64,000 bases of DNA from Alphaproteobacteria bacterium (GCA_016870095.1 VGCI01000005.1:50001-114000); one strand, 5' to 3'; shown: positions 1-12,615, counted from the stretch's first letter. A program made the numbers and translations. Notes: a model not told the origin generated them from the letters alone.

Positions 1-88
1 CTTGAAATATATGTTTTTTATGCCCATATTTTTATAAAGGGCACTTTAATTATTAAGTAAAGAGCATTCCAAGCTATTTATTTAATGA

Positions 89-1687
89 ATGCAGATAAAA
101 ATAATGTATATTAAAAAATTTATTTTAGGTATTCCAATACTGGCATCATCCTTAATGATGGAGATGGTGCCCACTTTTGCCATAGATACACTCTCTTCTG
201 ATTGTTCACAAATACAGTCAAGGCAACGATCATTGAATCCTTATGAAAGACCTAATGATCTTCAAAGGGATATCAATTCAACGCATACCAGTCTCCTTTC
301 ATTTCAACCCCAGTGGAATTATAACGGGTCTAGTTCTTATACCATAATGAGCATTGATTGTGCGTATATGCTTAAATCACTTATACAAATCTCTACGAAT
401 CAAAAGCAATTTTATGTTCTTGATATTGGAGCTGGTAATTTTTCTTGGGGAAATAGAACTGTTGATTTTATTAATGAGCAATCTGACCTTCCGGAAGATA
501 TTATCGTTCATGTTATTAGTGTTACAGGAGAAAATTATGGTGGTCAGTCGGTTGAAAAGATTGGAAAATGTAAACGTTATAATATTGATGCCTTTAAAAT
601 TGAAGATTTATATAAGGGCCTTACTCAACTTATGAGCCAATTTGATCTGAATTTGCATAATATTTTTGATCTTATTATTTCCTCATATACATTCATTCAT
701 TTACATGACCCAGTGGGAACTTTTGTTCAAGCCTATAATTTTCTGCGACCAGAAGGAGGAATAATATTATTTCATGGCTTCCCTGTGTATTATGGGCCAA
801 ACGTACACTATTTTCTACATTATCCAATGATAGAATTCCTTTTGAGCACTAGGGTTCCTTTCCTTGTAGGACATGCAGATGGCCGTGATATACCCCCATT
901 TTTAATGAAACGCCAAAATAATAAGCCATTATCACTTTCGTTAGAGTATGCAGGAACTCATTATGTACAAGTTGCCAACACTTCACGAAAGCCAGTAGCG
1001 TATTTTAATAAGCTTGAGATAATTGAAGTTCCCTCCCTAAACTTGCCAACTTGGCAAACAGGCGCTATACACGGCGATCGTCATTTATTTGAATGGGTAT
1101 GGACACACTCGCCTCAATGGCAAACGAAGAGAGTTGTCTGGCAACCATTGCTTGGCAGTGAAGAAGAGGGCAAACTGAATCAAATTGAAAAAATACCTCC
1201 CCCTTTATTTCATGCCGTAGACACCAATGATCAAGAGGTATTAAGCAGGCTATTCGCAGAAGGTGCGGATGTAAATCAAAGAAATGCTATGGGCATACCC
1301 TTAATATTTACAACATGTATTAAAAATATGCAGATATTCTTACTCAATCAGACGGGATTTGATCCCAACGCAATGAATATAAATGGAGATTATGTCATAC
1401 ATCATCTTGAAGGTAAGGCACTTCTTCACCTTATGCGTATGAAACCAAAGTTAGATGCACAAGATCGCTTTGGTGATACAGCTCTTCATAAGGCTATCAC
1501 AGATGCAAAATATAGAAATAGTCGACTACAGGATATTGGATTACTTCTTAAAAATGGGGCAAATTCCACAATTCGAAATCTTAAAGGGGAAACGCCGTAT
1601 GATTTGAGGGAAGCTCGAATTGAGGCTACGGCTCAAATCATTAATGAATTTACAACATCCCAGGCGAGGGAGGAATATAAAAATTAA
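89..1687 (+). CDS. Secreted SAM-methyltransferase-like protein with C-terminal ankyrin repeats
   Basis: The 532-residue protein starts with a Sec-type signal peptide; the ATG at 104 is an equally good start because the hydrophobic stretch begins just after it. Residues 110-122 (VLDIGAGNFSWGN) match the SAM-binding motif I of class I methyltransferases, and residues 193-210 (DLIISSYTFIHLHD) resemble the later strand and loop. Residues 372-505 carry ankyrin-type units (LFAEGADVNQRNAMGIPL; DRFGDTALHKAI; LLLKNGANSTIRN). A secreted methyltransferase tied to ankyrin repeats suggests a host-directed effector, but substrate and secretion route are unknown. It stands alone, with no operon partner visible upstream. 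Confidence 0.75.
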   Translation: MQIKIMYIKKFILGIPILASSLMMEMVPTFAIDTLSSDCSQIQSRQRSLNPYERPNDLQRDINSTHTSLLSFQPQWNYNGSSSYTIMSIDCAYMLKSLIQISTNQKQFYVLDIGAGNFSWGNRTVDFINEQSDLPEDIIVHVISVTGENYGGQSVEKIGKCKRYNIDAFKIEDLYKGLTQLMSQFDLNLHNIFDLIISSYTFIHLHDPVGTFVQAYNFLRPEGGIILFHGFPVYYGPNVHYFLHYPMIEFLLSTRVPFLVGHADGRDIPPFLMKRQNNKPLSLSLEYAGTHYVQVANTSRKPVAYFNKLEIIEVPSLNLPTWQTGAIHGDRHLFEWVWTHSPQWQTKRVVWQPLLGSEEEGKLNQIEKIPPPLFHAVDTNDQEVLSRLFAEGADVNQRNAMGIPLIFTTCIKNMQIFLLNQTGFDPNAMNINGDYVIHHLEGKALLHLMRMKPKLDAQDRFGDTALHKAITDAKYRNSRLQDIGLLLKNGANSTIRNLKGETPYDLREARIEATAQIINEFTTSQAREEYKN

Positions 1688-1789
1688 AATTTAAAATGGG
1701 GGTAGGGTAAGGAATATTGCTACCCCTTACTCTAGGTATAATGGTTGACTAGTTAATAGTTGAATTTATAGGGAATAACTCTTCAGCCC

Positions 1790-2200
1790 TTACAGAGAAA
1801 AATTTGTGTTATAATACCAATATAAGGGGTCAAGCCTTTCTATGAGTGAAAATACTTCTTCATTATCATGTGTGTATATTTCAGAATTTATAATGGTTCG
1901 GGCACCTGTTTGTATAAATCTTGAGACAATATGTGGAATTTTTATACCAGGTTCTTTTTTCAGCAGGGTATGAGCATAAGATATGAAAGTTAATGCAGGA
2001 CAAAGACTCCCTAAAACTGAAGTGAGTTTTTTGAGGGAAGATTTTTCTTTCTTTGCAATTTCAAAAAACTCTATGGCTTTTTCTAATGGTGAAGGATCTG
2101 AGAAAGTTTGCATATGGGGTAAGGAGGATACCAGGTCGGGTGTTTTGCGAGTCTCATCAGCAGCGTGAGATCTAAGTTGTAAGACACTAAAAGTTAACAA
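1790..2200 (-). CDS. Small secreted protein of unknown function
   Basis: The frame reads 136 residues from a TTG at 2200. The same frame stays open upstream and would encode a better signal peptide (TYVFLLTFSVLQLRSHA followed by AD), so the true start is probably the ATT near 2234 or another rare codon, or the original ATG is lost. The mature part is soluble and helical with no recognised domain; it contains one Cys. It lies convergent to the methyltransferase-ankyrin gene. A role is not assigned. Confidence 0.45.
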   Translation of the reverse strand: MLTFSVLQLRSHAADETRKTPDLVSSLPHMQTFSDPSPLEKAIEFFEIAKKEKSSLKKLTSVLGSLCPALTFISYAHTLLKKEPGIKIPHIVSRFIQTGARTIINSEIYTHDNEEVFSLIERLDPLYWYYNTNFSL

Positions 2201-2386
2201 AAATACATAAGTAGGCGTTCCTTTAAATTTTGTAATGTAGGTATATGTTTGATATTTACTTATATTTCATATATATTAACTTATTGCAAATATTTTATAT
2301 TTAGATAAATTTAAAAAAATATATAGTAAAAATTATTTATAGTTAATTTTGTAATTTCAAATCATATTACTTACACTAATAATGTC

Positions 2387-4576
<2,190 letters not shown>

Positions 4577-4706
4577 TTATGTGCACCAAATTATTGTTTA
4601 TCAATAATAATTAATTGGCAAAGATTTTTCTAGAATATCAAGTTGATCCAAACTCCAAAATCAGGCACCTTGATAAGGATAGATAATATTATAAGGCAAA
4701 AGAACA

Positions 4707-5474
4707 ATGAAAATTGTCACATGGAATGTCAATTCAATTCGACCTCGATTGGACAACGTTTTGGTATGGCTAAAAGATGTAAATCCCGATATCGTCCTTC
4801 TTCAAGAACTGAAATGTGAAGAAGGTGCTTTTCCGAGTGGGCCCATTGAGGATTTAGGGTACAACCTCGCCATCGCGGGCCAGAAAACCTACAATGGTGT
4901 GGCAATTTTAGCGAAATCCCCTATAGAAGATGTTACGCGAGGATTACCCACGTTCCCAGAAGATGATCACTCTCGTTATATTGAAGCGGTAGTCGGTACA
5001 GTTCGAGTGGCGTCCGTCTACGTTCCAAATGGTCAGACAGTCGGGGCAGATAAATATCGCTATAAATTAACCTTTTTAGAAAGACTTCGGCACCATCTTG
5101 CGTCTCTTTTAATGTTTGAAGAAGCCACCATTATTGGAGGTGATTATAATATTGCTCCTGAAACGCGAGATGTCAGTGAGCCCGAAAAATGGGAAGGGGA
5201 AATTTTGTGTTCTCCAGCAGAGCGCCAACACTTTCAATCAATACTTCATTTAGGATATCATGATGCTTTGCGCATTCATCATCATGGAAAAGGTCCCTTT
5301 ACCTGGTGGGATTATCGCAGTGGGGCTTGGCAAAGAGATGAGGGTTTAAGAATTGATCATTTTTTACTATCCCCTTTGGCGGTTGATCGTGTGCAAGACT
5401 CTGGTGTTGATCGTGATCCTCGTGCTAAAGAAAAAGCATCGGATCATGCTCCTGTATGGTGTATTTTAAATTAA
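4707..5474 (+). CDS. xth: Exodeoxyribonuclease III (AP endonuclease)
   Basis: This 255-residue enzyme belongs to the exonuclease III/APE1 family and would repair abasic sites. Visible catalytic motifs are WNVNSIRPR at the N-terminus, LLQELKCEE, the GDYNIAPE active-site turn and the C-terminal SDHAPVWC. Length is typical of the family. It is followed within 20 bases by gatC on the same strand, so it probably heads the transcript that includes gatCAB. Confidence 0.95.
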   Translation: MKIVTWNVNSIRPRLDNVLVWLKDVNPDIVLLQELKCEEGAFPSGPIEDLGYNLAIAGQKTYNGVAILAKSPIEDVTRGLPTFPEDDHSRYIEAVVGTVRVASVYVPNGQTVGADKYRYKLTFLERLRHHLASLLMFEEATIIGGDYNIAPETRDVSEPEKWEGEILCSPAERQHFQSILHLGYHDALRIHHHGKGPFTWWDYRSGAWQRDEGLRIDHFLLSPLAVDRVQDSGVDRDPRAKEKASDHAPVWCILN

Positions 5475-5491
5475 TTGAAGGAAAAGCATTT

Positions 5492-5779
5492 ATGGAATTA
5501 TCAGCAAAACAGGTGGCCAGAGTGGCTTCATTAGCAAGGATTCGGGTCGAAGATGAAGAATTGGTGGCAATTGGAAAGGAATTATCCGGTATTTTTCATT
5601 GGATCGATCAATTGGAATCTGTAGATGTGGCCGGGGTCGACAATTATACCGACGCTTACCCCTTAACTGTGCCAGAACGAGACGATATTGTTGATGATGG
5701 CAATTGTGTAGAAGATATCCTGGCAAATGCGCCCGACAAAGCTCACAATATGTTTTCCGTTCCAAAAGTTGTTGAGTAG
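5492..5779 (+). CDS. gatC: Asp/Glu-tRNA amidotransferase subunit C
   Basis: GatC is the small bridging subunit that stabilises GatA within the GatCAB amidotransferase. The 95-residue product shows the family pattern VARVASLARI near the N-terminus and a central D-Q-L segment (IDQLESVDV). The start at 5492 is set by a good ribosome site (GAAGGA about 7 bases upstream); an in-frame ATG at 5456 lies inside xth. It is the first gene of gatC-gatA-gatB, all closely spaced. Confidence 0.93.
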   Translation: MELSAKQVARVASLARIRVEDEELVAIGKELSGIFHWIDQLESVDVAGVDNYTDAYPLTVPERDDIVDDGNCVEDILANAPDKAHNMFSVPKVVE

Positions 5780-5789
5780 GAGATAGAGA

Positions 5790-7274
5790 ATGACGACTTC
5801 ATTGACAACTTTATCTTTAACAGGGGCCCGTGAAGGTCTTTTGAAAGGCGAATTTACTTCTGTTGAACTTACTAAAGCTCATCTTGCTGCTATGGATGGG
5901 AAGCAAAATCTTAATGTCTATATCACAGAAACAGCAGATCTAGCTTTGGCCCAAGCAGCTAGCTCCGATGAAAGGATTGCCAAAGGTTCAGCGGGAGCGT
6001 TGGAAGGCTTGCCAATCGGCATCAAAGATCTGTTTTGTACGAAAGGTGTGCGTACAACGGCTGGTTCAAAGATTCTTGATAATTTTGTTCCGCCTTATGA
6101 ATCAACAGTAACTCAGAATCTTTGGAATGCTGGCGCGGTTATGCTTGGCAAAGTAAATATGGATGAATTTGCGATGGGGTCTGCAAATTTGAATAGTGCG
6201 TATGGTCCCGTTATTAATCCTTGGCGAAGAATTGATGATCCCACCAAAGATTTGGTTCCTGGAGGCTCTTCAGGTGGGTCTGTTGCGGCGGTAGCCGGTC
6301 ATATGGCGTTGGCAGCAACAGCTTCTGATACAGGGGGATCTATCCGTCAGCCCGCCGCATTTTGTGGATTAGTGGGTATAAAGCCAACTTATGGATTATG
6401 TTCCCGTCGAGGTATGATTGCTTTTGCGTCTTCTCTTGACCAGGCAGGCCCGGTTGCCAGAACAGTTCGAGATGCAGCTCTTATGACTCAAGTCATGGCC
6501 AGTTATGATCCGTGGGATTCAACATCCCTAAACGTTGAAATTCCTGATTATTTGGCTAATATCACTAGCGATATAAAAAAGTTACGCATTGGCTTGCCAA
6601 AAGAGTATCGGGAAAACTTGTCGCTAGAAATGAGTGACCTTTTGCAAAAAGGGATAGATTGGCTCACCGCTGCAGGAGCTACCATCCACGATGTTTCTTT
6701 ACCTATGTCACCCTTTGCCCTCCCTACCTATTATGTTATAGCACCGGCAGAAGCATCTTCAAACTTATCAAGATATGATGGGGTGCGTTATGGATTGCGT
6801 GTTCCCGGAACAACTTTGGACGCGATGTATGAAAATACCCGTCGTGAAGGTTTTGGAGCAGAAGTGCGACGAAGGATTCTTATTGGAACCTATGTGCTAT
6901 CAGCAGGCTACTATGACGCTTATTATTTAAAAGCTCAGAAAGTGCGCACACTCATTGCTAAAGATTTTGAACGTGTCTTTGAGCAAGTCGATGTACTTTT
7001 AACTCCAACAACACCAACAGAGGCCTTTGCCATTGATGAAAAGCCAATGGATCCCGTAACAATGTATTTGAATGACATTTTTACTGTGACCGTAAATTTG
7101 GCGGATTTACCCGGTATTTCGGTTCCGGTTGGCTTGTCAAAGTCTGGCTTGCCTCTTGGGTTACAACTTATTGGCCCCAAACTTTCAGAGCAGCGCTTAT
7201 TTAATACCTCTTTAGCATTAGAAGAAGCCGCTGACTTTGAAGGCCAAGTCAAAATGATTCGAAAAGGAGTTTAA
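5790..7274 (+). CDS. gatA: Asp/Glu-tRNA amidotransferase subunit A
   Basis: GatA is the amidase subunit that releases ammonia from glutamine for transamidation of mischarged Glu-tRNA(Gln) or Asp-tRNA(Asn). The amidase-signature Ser-cisSer-Lys triad is visible: Lys in GIKDLF, the Gly/Ser-rich [14 protein letters not shown] stretch, and the nucleophile loop [14 protein letters not shown]. The length of 494 residues is normal. A ribosome site (TAGGAG) precedes the ATG, 10 bases after gatC. Confidence 0.96.
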   Translation: MTTSLTTLSLTGAREGLLKGEFTSVELTKAHLAAMDGKQNLNVYITETADLALAQAASSDERIAKGSAGALEGLPIGIKDLFCTKGVRTTAGSKILDNFVPPYESTVTQNLWNAGAVMLGKVNMDEFAMGSANLNSAYGPVINPWRRIDDPTKDLVPGGSSGGSVAAVAGHMALAATASDTGGSIRQPAAFCGLVGIKPTYGLCSRRGMIAFASSLDQAGPVARTVRDAALMTQVMASYDPWDSTSLNVEIPDYLANITSDIKKLRIGLPKEYRENLSLEMSDLLQKGIDWLTAAGATIHDVSLPMSPFALPTYYVIAPAEASSNLSRYDGVRYGLRVPGTTLDAMYENTRREGFGAEVRRRILIGTYVLSAGYYDAYYLKAQKVRTLIAKDFERVFEQVDVLLTPTTPTEAFAIDEKPMDPVTMYLNDIFTVTVNLADLPGISVPVGLSKSGLPLGLQLIGPKLSEQRLFNTSLALEEAADFEGQVKMIRKGV

Positions 7275-7280
7275 AGCAAT

Positions 7281-8756
7281 ATGTCGAAGAATTTGATTGA
7301 AGGAAAAACAGGTCTTTGGGAAGTGGTTATCGGTTTAGAGGTTCATGCCCAAATTATTTCTAATTCAAAACTCTTTTGTGGGGCTTCAACAGATTTTGGC
7401 GCCGAACCAAATACTCAAGTTGGTTTTTTTGGGGCCAGTATGCCTGGCATGCTTCCTGTCCTAAATCATCGCTGTGTAGATCAAGCTATCAAAACGGGCT
7501 TAGGTTTGAATGGGAATGTAAATTTAATATCTGTATTTGATCGTAAAAATTATTTTTATGCTGATTTGCCTTCAGGTTATCAAATTTCACAATTTACCCG
7601 ACCCATTGTTACGGGGGGGTATATAGATCTTGATTTGGAAGGTGAGGAATCAAAACGAATCAACATTACCAGAATTCATATGGAACAAGATGCGGGAAAA
7701 AGTATTCATGATTTACATCCTCAAAAAACATATATAGACCTCAATCGGTCGGGTATAGCATTGATGGAAATTGTATCCGAGCCAGAAATTCGTTCTCCTG
7801 CTGAAGCCATGGCTTATATGAAAAAATTACGAACGATTCTCAGATACCTTGGCACTTGTGATGGTAACATGGAGCAGGGGAGTATGCGAGCAGACGCAAA
7901 CGTTTCCTTGCACCGTCCAGGAACACCCTTTGGAACAAGGACAGAAATTAAGAATGTTAACTCCATTCGGTTTGTCGGCCAGGCAATTGAATACGAAATT
8001 CATCGCCAACTTCAAATTTTGGAAGATGGAGGGGAAATAGCTCAAGAAACAAGATTGTTTGATTCTACAAAAGGCGAAACACGTTCTATGCGCAGCAAGG
8101 AAGATGCCCACGATTATCGTTATTTTCCTGATCCTGATTTGCGCCCTTTACGCTTAACGCAAGAACGTATTGAAGCTGTTCGTGCAACAATGCCTGAACT
8201 ACCGGATGTTAAGAAAGCAAGATTTATAGAAGAATTTGGGTTATCCGCCTATGATGCTGGGGTTATGGTGGGAGAACAAGAAATTGCGGCGTACTATGAA
8301 CAAGCTGTAGCAGCTTCTAAGGCAAAGGACCGTGCACAAGCAGCAAAAATGATTGCAAACTGGCTTATGGGCGAGGTTTTCGCGGTTTTGAATCGTGACA
8401 ACAAAACCATTGAGACCATGAATTTGTCCCCTCAGCACTTAGCTGAGTTGGTTGACTTGATTCTTGATGATACCATCTCGGGTAAAATTGCTAAGGATGT
8501 CTTTTCCAAAATGTGGGAAAGCGGCACCGCACCTGCTCGTATTGTCGATGAATTGGGATTGCGCCAAATATCGGATACAGGTGCCATTGAAAGTGCGATT
8601 GATGATCTTTTGCAGCGAGATGCTGCTAAAGTTGTTGAATATAAAAGTGGAAAAGAACAGTTGTTTGGCTACTTTGTAGGTCAAATCATGAAGGTTATGC
8701 AAGGCAAAGCCAATCCAGGTGTTGTCAATGAACTCCTAAAAAAGAAACTTGGTTAA
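7281..8756 (+). CDS. gatB: Asp/Glu-tRNA amidotransferase subunit B
   Basis: GatB binds the mischarged tRNA, activates the acyl group with ATP and receives ammonia from GatA. The protein opens with the diagnostic [10 protein letters not shown], then [10 protein letters not shown] and the kinase-like core, and ends with a YqeY-type helical tail ([16 protein letters not shown]). The 491 residues are full length. It follows gatA by 6 bases and closes the operon. A complete gatCAB suggests that Gln-tRNA, and perhaps Asn-tRNA, is made indirectly here. Confidence 0.96.
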   Translation: MSKNLIEGKTGLWEVVIGLEVHAQIISNSKLFCGASTDFGAEPNTQVGFFGASMPGMLPVLNHRCVDQAIKTGLGLNGNVNLISVFDRKNYFYADLPSGYQISQFTRPIVTGGYIDLDLEGEESKRINITRIHMEQDAGKSIHDLHPQKTYIDLNRSGIALMEIVSEPEIRSPAEAMAYMKKLRTILRYLGTCDGNMEQGSMRADANVSLHRPGTPFGTRTEIKNVNSIRFVGQAIEYEIHRQLQILEDGGEIAQETRLFDSTKGETRSMRSKEDAHDYRYFPDPDLRPLRLTQERIEAVRATMPELPDVKKARFIEEFGLSAYDAGVMVGEQEIAAYYEQAVAASKAKDRAQAAKMIANWLMGEVFAVLNRDNKTIETMNLSPQHLAELVDLILDDTISGKIAKDVFSKMWESGTAPARIVDELGLRQISDTGAIESAIDDLLQRDAAKVVEYKSGKEQLFGYFVGQIMKVMQGKANPGVVNELLKKKLG

Positions 8757-8830
8757 GAGAGGTTTTGTCTTTCACGCCATAATGGACAAAAGAATCAATT
8801 GTAGTGCCAGAAAAATGCTAAGAAAAAAAA

Positions 8831-8907
8831 TGGCGTCCCCAACGGGATTCGAACCCGTGTTGCCGCCTTGAAAGGGCGGTGTCCTAGGCCAGCTAGACGA
8901 TGGGGAC
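8831..8907 (-). tRNA. tRNA-Glu (anticodon TTC)
   Basis: Read on the minus strand the segment folds as a full cloverleaf: a 7-bp acceptor stem GTCCCCA/TGGGGAC, anticodon stem CCGCC/GGCGG with loop CTTTCAA (anticodon TTC), T-arm with GGTTCGAATCC, and an encoded CCA at 8831-8833. It lies just downstream of gatB in the opposite orientation. This tRNA is a natural partner of GatCAB, because the discriminating Glu-tRNA synthetase would also charge tRNA-Gln. Confidence 0.95.
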
Positions 8908-8980
8908 AGCTTCCTCGTTTTTAGCTGTATACGGAAATTAAATCAAGTGCTTTGATAGTGTTTTGCAAATATTTGTTTAT

Positions 8981-9006
8981 TGGGTTGAGAATAAATGCTC
9001 AACCCA
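8981..9006 (-). terminator. Hairpin downstream of the M23 peptidase gene
   Basis: A perfect 9-bp inverted repeat (TGGGTTGAG ... CTCAACCCA) with an 8-base loop lies 15 bases after the stop of the M23 gene. On the minus strand it is followed by an A/T-rich stretch but not a clean U run, so its use as an intrinsic terminator is likely but not certain. Confidence 0.5.
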
Positions 9007-9020
9007 TAAAAATGATTGCA

Positions 9021-10394
9021 TCAACTCGTTCTCGTTGATGTCTGAACAGAGGCAACTTGAGAAGGTGAAGTTGCAATTTCAGCAACTTCTTTTTCAATTT
9101 GCGCTTTAACTCTATGGAACTCGGCTAAATCCTTTTGGTTCAACTTTGTTGTAGGTAACAATTTTAGTCCTTGTGGATTAACATGAACACCATTGTGTAT
9201 GACTTCATAATGAAGATGGGGGCCCGTTGTCCGACCTGTTCTGCCAACTTTACCAATCAATTGATTTTGGCGAACATATTGACCTACCTTGACGTTCATA
9301 GAACTTAAATGGGCATAGGCTGTTACATATTCTTTATTGTGCTTTATTTGAATGATGTTACCATAATGGCCCCAGGTTGATGCTTTAATGATGACACCGT
9401 CACCAGCCGCACGTACCGGCGTCCCTATGGGCGCCCCAAAGTCGACGCCTTTATGATTTCGAGAATAACCGGAAGGATGCCAAGCCCGTCGTCCAAACTT
9501 TGAGGTCAGACGCATTTTTGAGGGATCCATAGGGGTTTGCAACAATGTTCTGACAACATTCATACCATTTGGATCATAATATCCAGCTGTTCCCTTTACA
9601 GGTTGGAATCGGTAGACACGACGCACATTGTTTTTTCCGCTATTCTTGCCTCCCGGAGCAAAGGAAACAAATTTTAAATTATCAGATCTCACAACATTTC
9701 CATTTGTGTCTTGGTAGACATCGTAAACGATGGTAAACGGATCTCCTCGGGTAGGGTCGTGTTGCCAATTAATATCATAGGCAAGTGCATTAATGGCTTC
9801 ACGGACAACTTGAGGGGGCACACCTCTTTTAAGAGCAGCTGCATAAAAACTAGAATCAATAGTTCCCATGACTCGTTTTTGAACCTTTTTAAGAGCAATC
9901 TGATATTGTTTTGCAGAGAAAACACCATCTTCAGCAGCGAGGGCAATTTCTTTATCGTGAGCTGATTTGAGAGACAGAGACAACAAAGTGGACTCATTCT
10001 TTGTAGAATCTTTGCGATATCGCACATTCATTTCCTGTCCAACTTTTAGCTCACGAAGGTCGTAAACGCGCTTTAACGCTTCAATAGCTCGCACAGCTTC
10101 TTCCCGAGGAACGCCAATTTTCCCTAACATAGACATCATTGTGTCACCGCTAGAAATTTGTAAAATAGAGTCTTTTTCTTGAGTTTCTTGAGGACTTTCA
10201 GATGGACTAGATATTTGTTCCGCAAGTTCAGATAAGTCGTTAGGCGGTGTAGATGGATCTTTTTGTATAGTAATGAGTTCTTGGGTGACGCCGCTCACGA
10301 TTTGCGGGGTTGATTGATATTCATGAACAGCAATGCCAGTGGCAATAAGAAGAAAACATAATCCCGAGAGTTGGGGACGAGAAAAAGATATCAT
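9021..10394 (-). CDS. M23 (LytM-type) peptidoglycan DD-endopeptidase, MepM-like
   Basis: The 457-residue protein has an N-terminal membrane or signal segment (about residues 8-24), an acidic linker, a LysM/OapA-like region around residues 75-126, and a C-terminal M23 domain at about 295-410. The zinc ligands and catalytic His residues are intact: His314 and Asp318 in NHKGVDFG, His362 in AYAHLSS, and His393/His395 in GPHLHYE. It should cut peptide cross-links in the periplasm. It differs from the EnvC-like protein of this window, whose M23 domain lacks these residues. It is a single gene ended by a hairpin. Confidence 0.9.
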   Translation of the reverse strand: MISFSRPQLSGLCFLLIATGIAVHEYQSTPQIVSGVTQELITIQKDPSTPPNDLSELAEQISSPSESPQETQEKDSILQISSGDTMMSMLGKIGVPREEAVRAIEALKRVYDLRELKVGQEMNVRYRKDSTKNESTLLSLSLKSAHDKEIALAAEDGVFSAKQYQIALKKVQKRVMGTIDSSFYAAALKRGVPPQVVREAINALAYDINWQHDPTRGDPFTIVYDVYQDTNGNVVRSDNLKFVSFAPGGKNSGKNNVRRVYRFQPVKGTAGYYDPNGMNVVRTLLQTPMDPSKMRLTSKFGRRAWHPSGYSRNHKGVDFGAPIGTPVRAAGDGVIIKASTWGHYGNIIQIKHNKEYVTAYAHLSSMNVKVGQYVRQNQLIGKVGRTGRTTGPHLHYEVIHNGVHVNPQGLKLLPTTKLNQKDLAEFHRVKAQIEKEVAEIATSPSQVASVQTSTRTS

Positions 10395-10678
10395 ATAACA
10401 CCCCTCAAGAATAAAAAAACTTTACATCCCATAAATCAACCACTAGGGGGAGGTAAACACATACATAATAGTTAACAAAAGGTTAACATATTCATCTAAA
10501 CATGCCAAGTCTATGCAGGTTTGTCAACTATTAGCAGGCTTCGTGTTTTATATATTTTGTTGAAATATATGAAATTTGCAGTTAGAAATTTGAAAGAAAA
10601 ACTATATTAATCAATTTATTCAAATAACTACCTTAAAATTAATTTTTAGTATCCCCAGAGCAATAGAAAAACATTTTT

Positions 10679-11269
10679 TTATACTTTTTCGAGTTGGGAT
10701 TTAGAGACATCATCCTCAAGGATTTGTGTTGTTTCATTTGAGGACACACTATTCTTCAGTGTCGTTAAAACCATGGTATCAAGTTCACTTTGTGAACATA
10801 AGCCGAGCTGCACGGGACTACGCGGTTTAATATTATTTGTATTCCAATGCGTACGGGTGCGAATGGATTTAATCATCGGTTTTGTTGTTCCAAGCAATTG
10901 ACAAATCTGAGAATCCGTCAAATTTGGATGGAATTTTAACAGCCAGGCAATTGCATCTGGGCGATCTTGTCGCTTGGATACGGGTGTGTAGCGTGTTTTT
11001 TTCTTCCCCAACAATGAATCAGCTGTTACCGGGGGTGTTAACTGAAGGTGTGCTGTTGAGTCAACTTCACATCTCTTAATTTCTTCAGCAGTTAATTGTT
11101 GAGATGAAATAGGATTAAAACCAACCATACCTGTTGAGGATTCACCATCTGCAATGGCTTGAATTTCTAGGGGATGTATATTACAAAATTCAGCGATTTG
11201 GTCAAACGTTAAACTTGTATTCTCAATCAGCCAAACAGCGGTTGCTTTAGGCATCAAAGGCGTCGGCAT
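10679..11269 (-). CDS. trcR: Cell-cycle transcriptional regulator TrcR (DUF1013 family)
   Basis: The product matches the alphaproteobacterial DUF1013/TrcR family: the opening MPTPLMPKATAVWLIENTS, the helix-turn-helix-like block FDQIAEFCNIHPLEIQAIADG, and a second copy of the same design near residues 110-140 (RPDAIAWLLKFHPNLTDSQI). In Caulobacter-type bacteria the family is linked to RNA polymerase and cell-cycle transcription. The start at 11269 has a strong TAGGAG site 7 bases upstream. The TTG at 11284 would add only MLGVT. The gene is a good marker that the organism is an alphaproteobacterium. Confidence 0.88.
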   Translation of the reverse strand: MPTPLMPKATAVWLIENTSLTFDQIAEFCNIHPLEIQAIADGESSTGMVGFNPISSQQLTAEEIKRCEVDSTAHLQLTPPVTADSLLGKKKTRYTPVSKRQDRPDAIAWLLKFHPNLTDSQICQLLGTTKPMIKSIRTRTHWNTNNIKPRSPVQLGLCSQSELDTMVLTTLKNSVSSNETTQILEDDVSKSQLEKV

Positions 11270-11316
11270 TGTAACTCCTAACAAATTAATTTGGACATCA
11301 TTATGCTTTTTTACTA

Positions 11317-12615
11317 CTACGCTTTAGGAGAAATAGCTATCGTTTTCTTCTGTCCTGGCTTAAAAAAGAAGAGGATTGCCATAGCAAGTCCTGCAACCAG
11401 AAAACTCATCTTGAACGCAGCACTTTCTCCGTAAAAATGAGCAAGCGAACCACCGGCTAATCCAGCCCCGATGGTTGAAATTCCACTGATAACATAAAAC
11501 ATACTAAATGCCGTACCGCGGAGGTCATCGGGAGCTATATCAGAAATGAGCGCGGCAAAAGTATTTTGAGCGATCCCCATTTGGCATCCCCAAAAAAGGA
11601 CACCAATAAATAGAGTTGATAAGCTCGTGGCTGAGAAAATGAAAAAATCAGCAATCATTAAAATACCAATACCTACAACGAGCATTTTAAATCTTCCGAT
11701 TCGATCGGACAAAATACCAACAGGGAAAGAAAATAGGCAGTAAGTTATATTATACACGCACATGATGAGAGGAGCATAACTTGTTGGTAATTTATAATTA
11801 TGATGGGCATCTAAGACAATCAATGTTTCACTAACACGCGCTAGCATAAAAACAGCAACAATGATCATTAAGCACCAGAATTCTTTGCCCAGGCGTCTTA
11901 AGTCCGATAAATGGATAGGATGTCTTTCGCGATGATTGTTTATTCTTATATCAGTTTTATAGTGAGCATGTTTAGGCTCCTTAACGGCAAAGTATAGAAT
12001 TCCAAAGGCAATAGCAGCCGGTATAGTTGCAATATAAAAAACAATCCTAAAATTATTTAAGGTGTAGATCATGGCTAACATACCCAGTACAGCTCCGATA
12101 GTTGAGCCAATAATGCCAAGACTACGTTGCAAACCATAGCAAGCCCCGCGATGATCTGGTGGTGCCACATCACCCACTAAAGCATCCCGCGGTGTTGCTT
12201 GGATACCATTTCCTAAGCGTTCAATGACGCGAGCCGCAAAAGCAGCAGAAAAACCTGTCGACATACCAATTAGAGGTTTGCTGATAACAGTTAAGCCATA
12301 GCCAATTAACATTATGCCTTTACGCTTTTTGAGATAATCACTTAAAATTCCAGAAAATAATTTCATAAAGAAGGAAGTGGCTTCAACGACACCTTCCAAC
12401 AAACCAATCCAAACGGTTGATATTCCTATAGTGCTCATATATAGAGCGGAAAGACTGTAAACCATTATTACGGATATATTAATAAGACACATGGAAGCGC
12501 CTAACGCCCATATGTTACTAGGTATAATGGTTGGAGAAAAATAAGAAAAACGATAGATCGGAAGAATTGGAGAAATTGGTGGTGAAGATTGGTTTGGTGT
12601 GTCGTTTAGCGACAT
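11317..12615 (-). CDS. Major facilitator superfamily transporter (copy 1)
   Basis: The 432-residue protein has about twelve hydrophobic segments and MFS signatures: the loop 2-3 motif GILSDYLKKRKG, the motif RVIERLGNGIQATPRDALVGD after helix 4, and SDRIGRFKML between helices 8 and 9. Substrate is not evident. It is clearly paralogous to the next gene (same GNGIQATPRDALV block, and FWG/IWG-CQMGI or FQMGI late in both), so the pair arose by tandem duplication. The two are 180 bases apart on the same strand. Confidence 0.85.
   Translation of the reverse strand: MSLNDTPNQSSPPISPILPIYRFSYFSPTIIPSNIWALGASMCLINISVIMVYSLSALYMSTIGISTVWIGLLEGVVEATSFFMKLFSGILSDYLKKRKGIMLIGYGLTVISKPLIGMSTGFSAAFAARVIERLGNGIQATPRDALVGDVAPPDHRGACYGLQRSLGIIGSTIGAVLGMLAMIYTLNNFRIVFYIATIPAAIAFGILYFAVKEPKHAHYKTDIRINNHRERHPIHLSDLRRLGKEFWCLMIIVAVFMLARVSETLIVLDAHHNYKLPTSYAPLIMCVYNITYCLFSFPVGILSDRIGRFKMLVVGIGILMIADFFIFSATSLSTLFIGVLFWGCQMGIAQNTFAALISDIAPDDLRGTAFSMFYVISGISTIGAGLAGGSLAHFYGESAAFKMSFLVAGLAMAILFFFKPGQKKTIAISPKA

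Noticed and set aside
1695-1735. GGGGTA/TACCCC hairpin after the methyltransferase-ankyrin gene
   Set aside because: Large loop and no T tract; alternative pairings compete, so I did not call it a terminator.
8757-8800. Terminator after gatB built from TTTTGTC and GACAAAA
   Set aside because: The loop is long and no U run follows on the plus strand.
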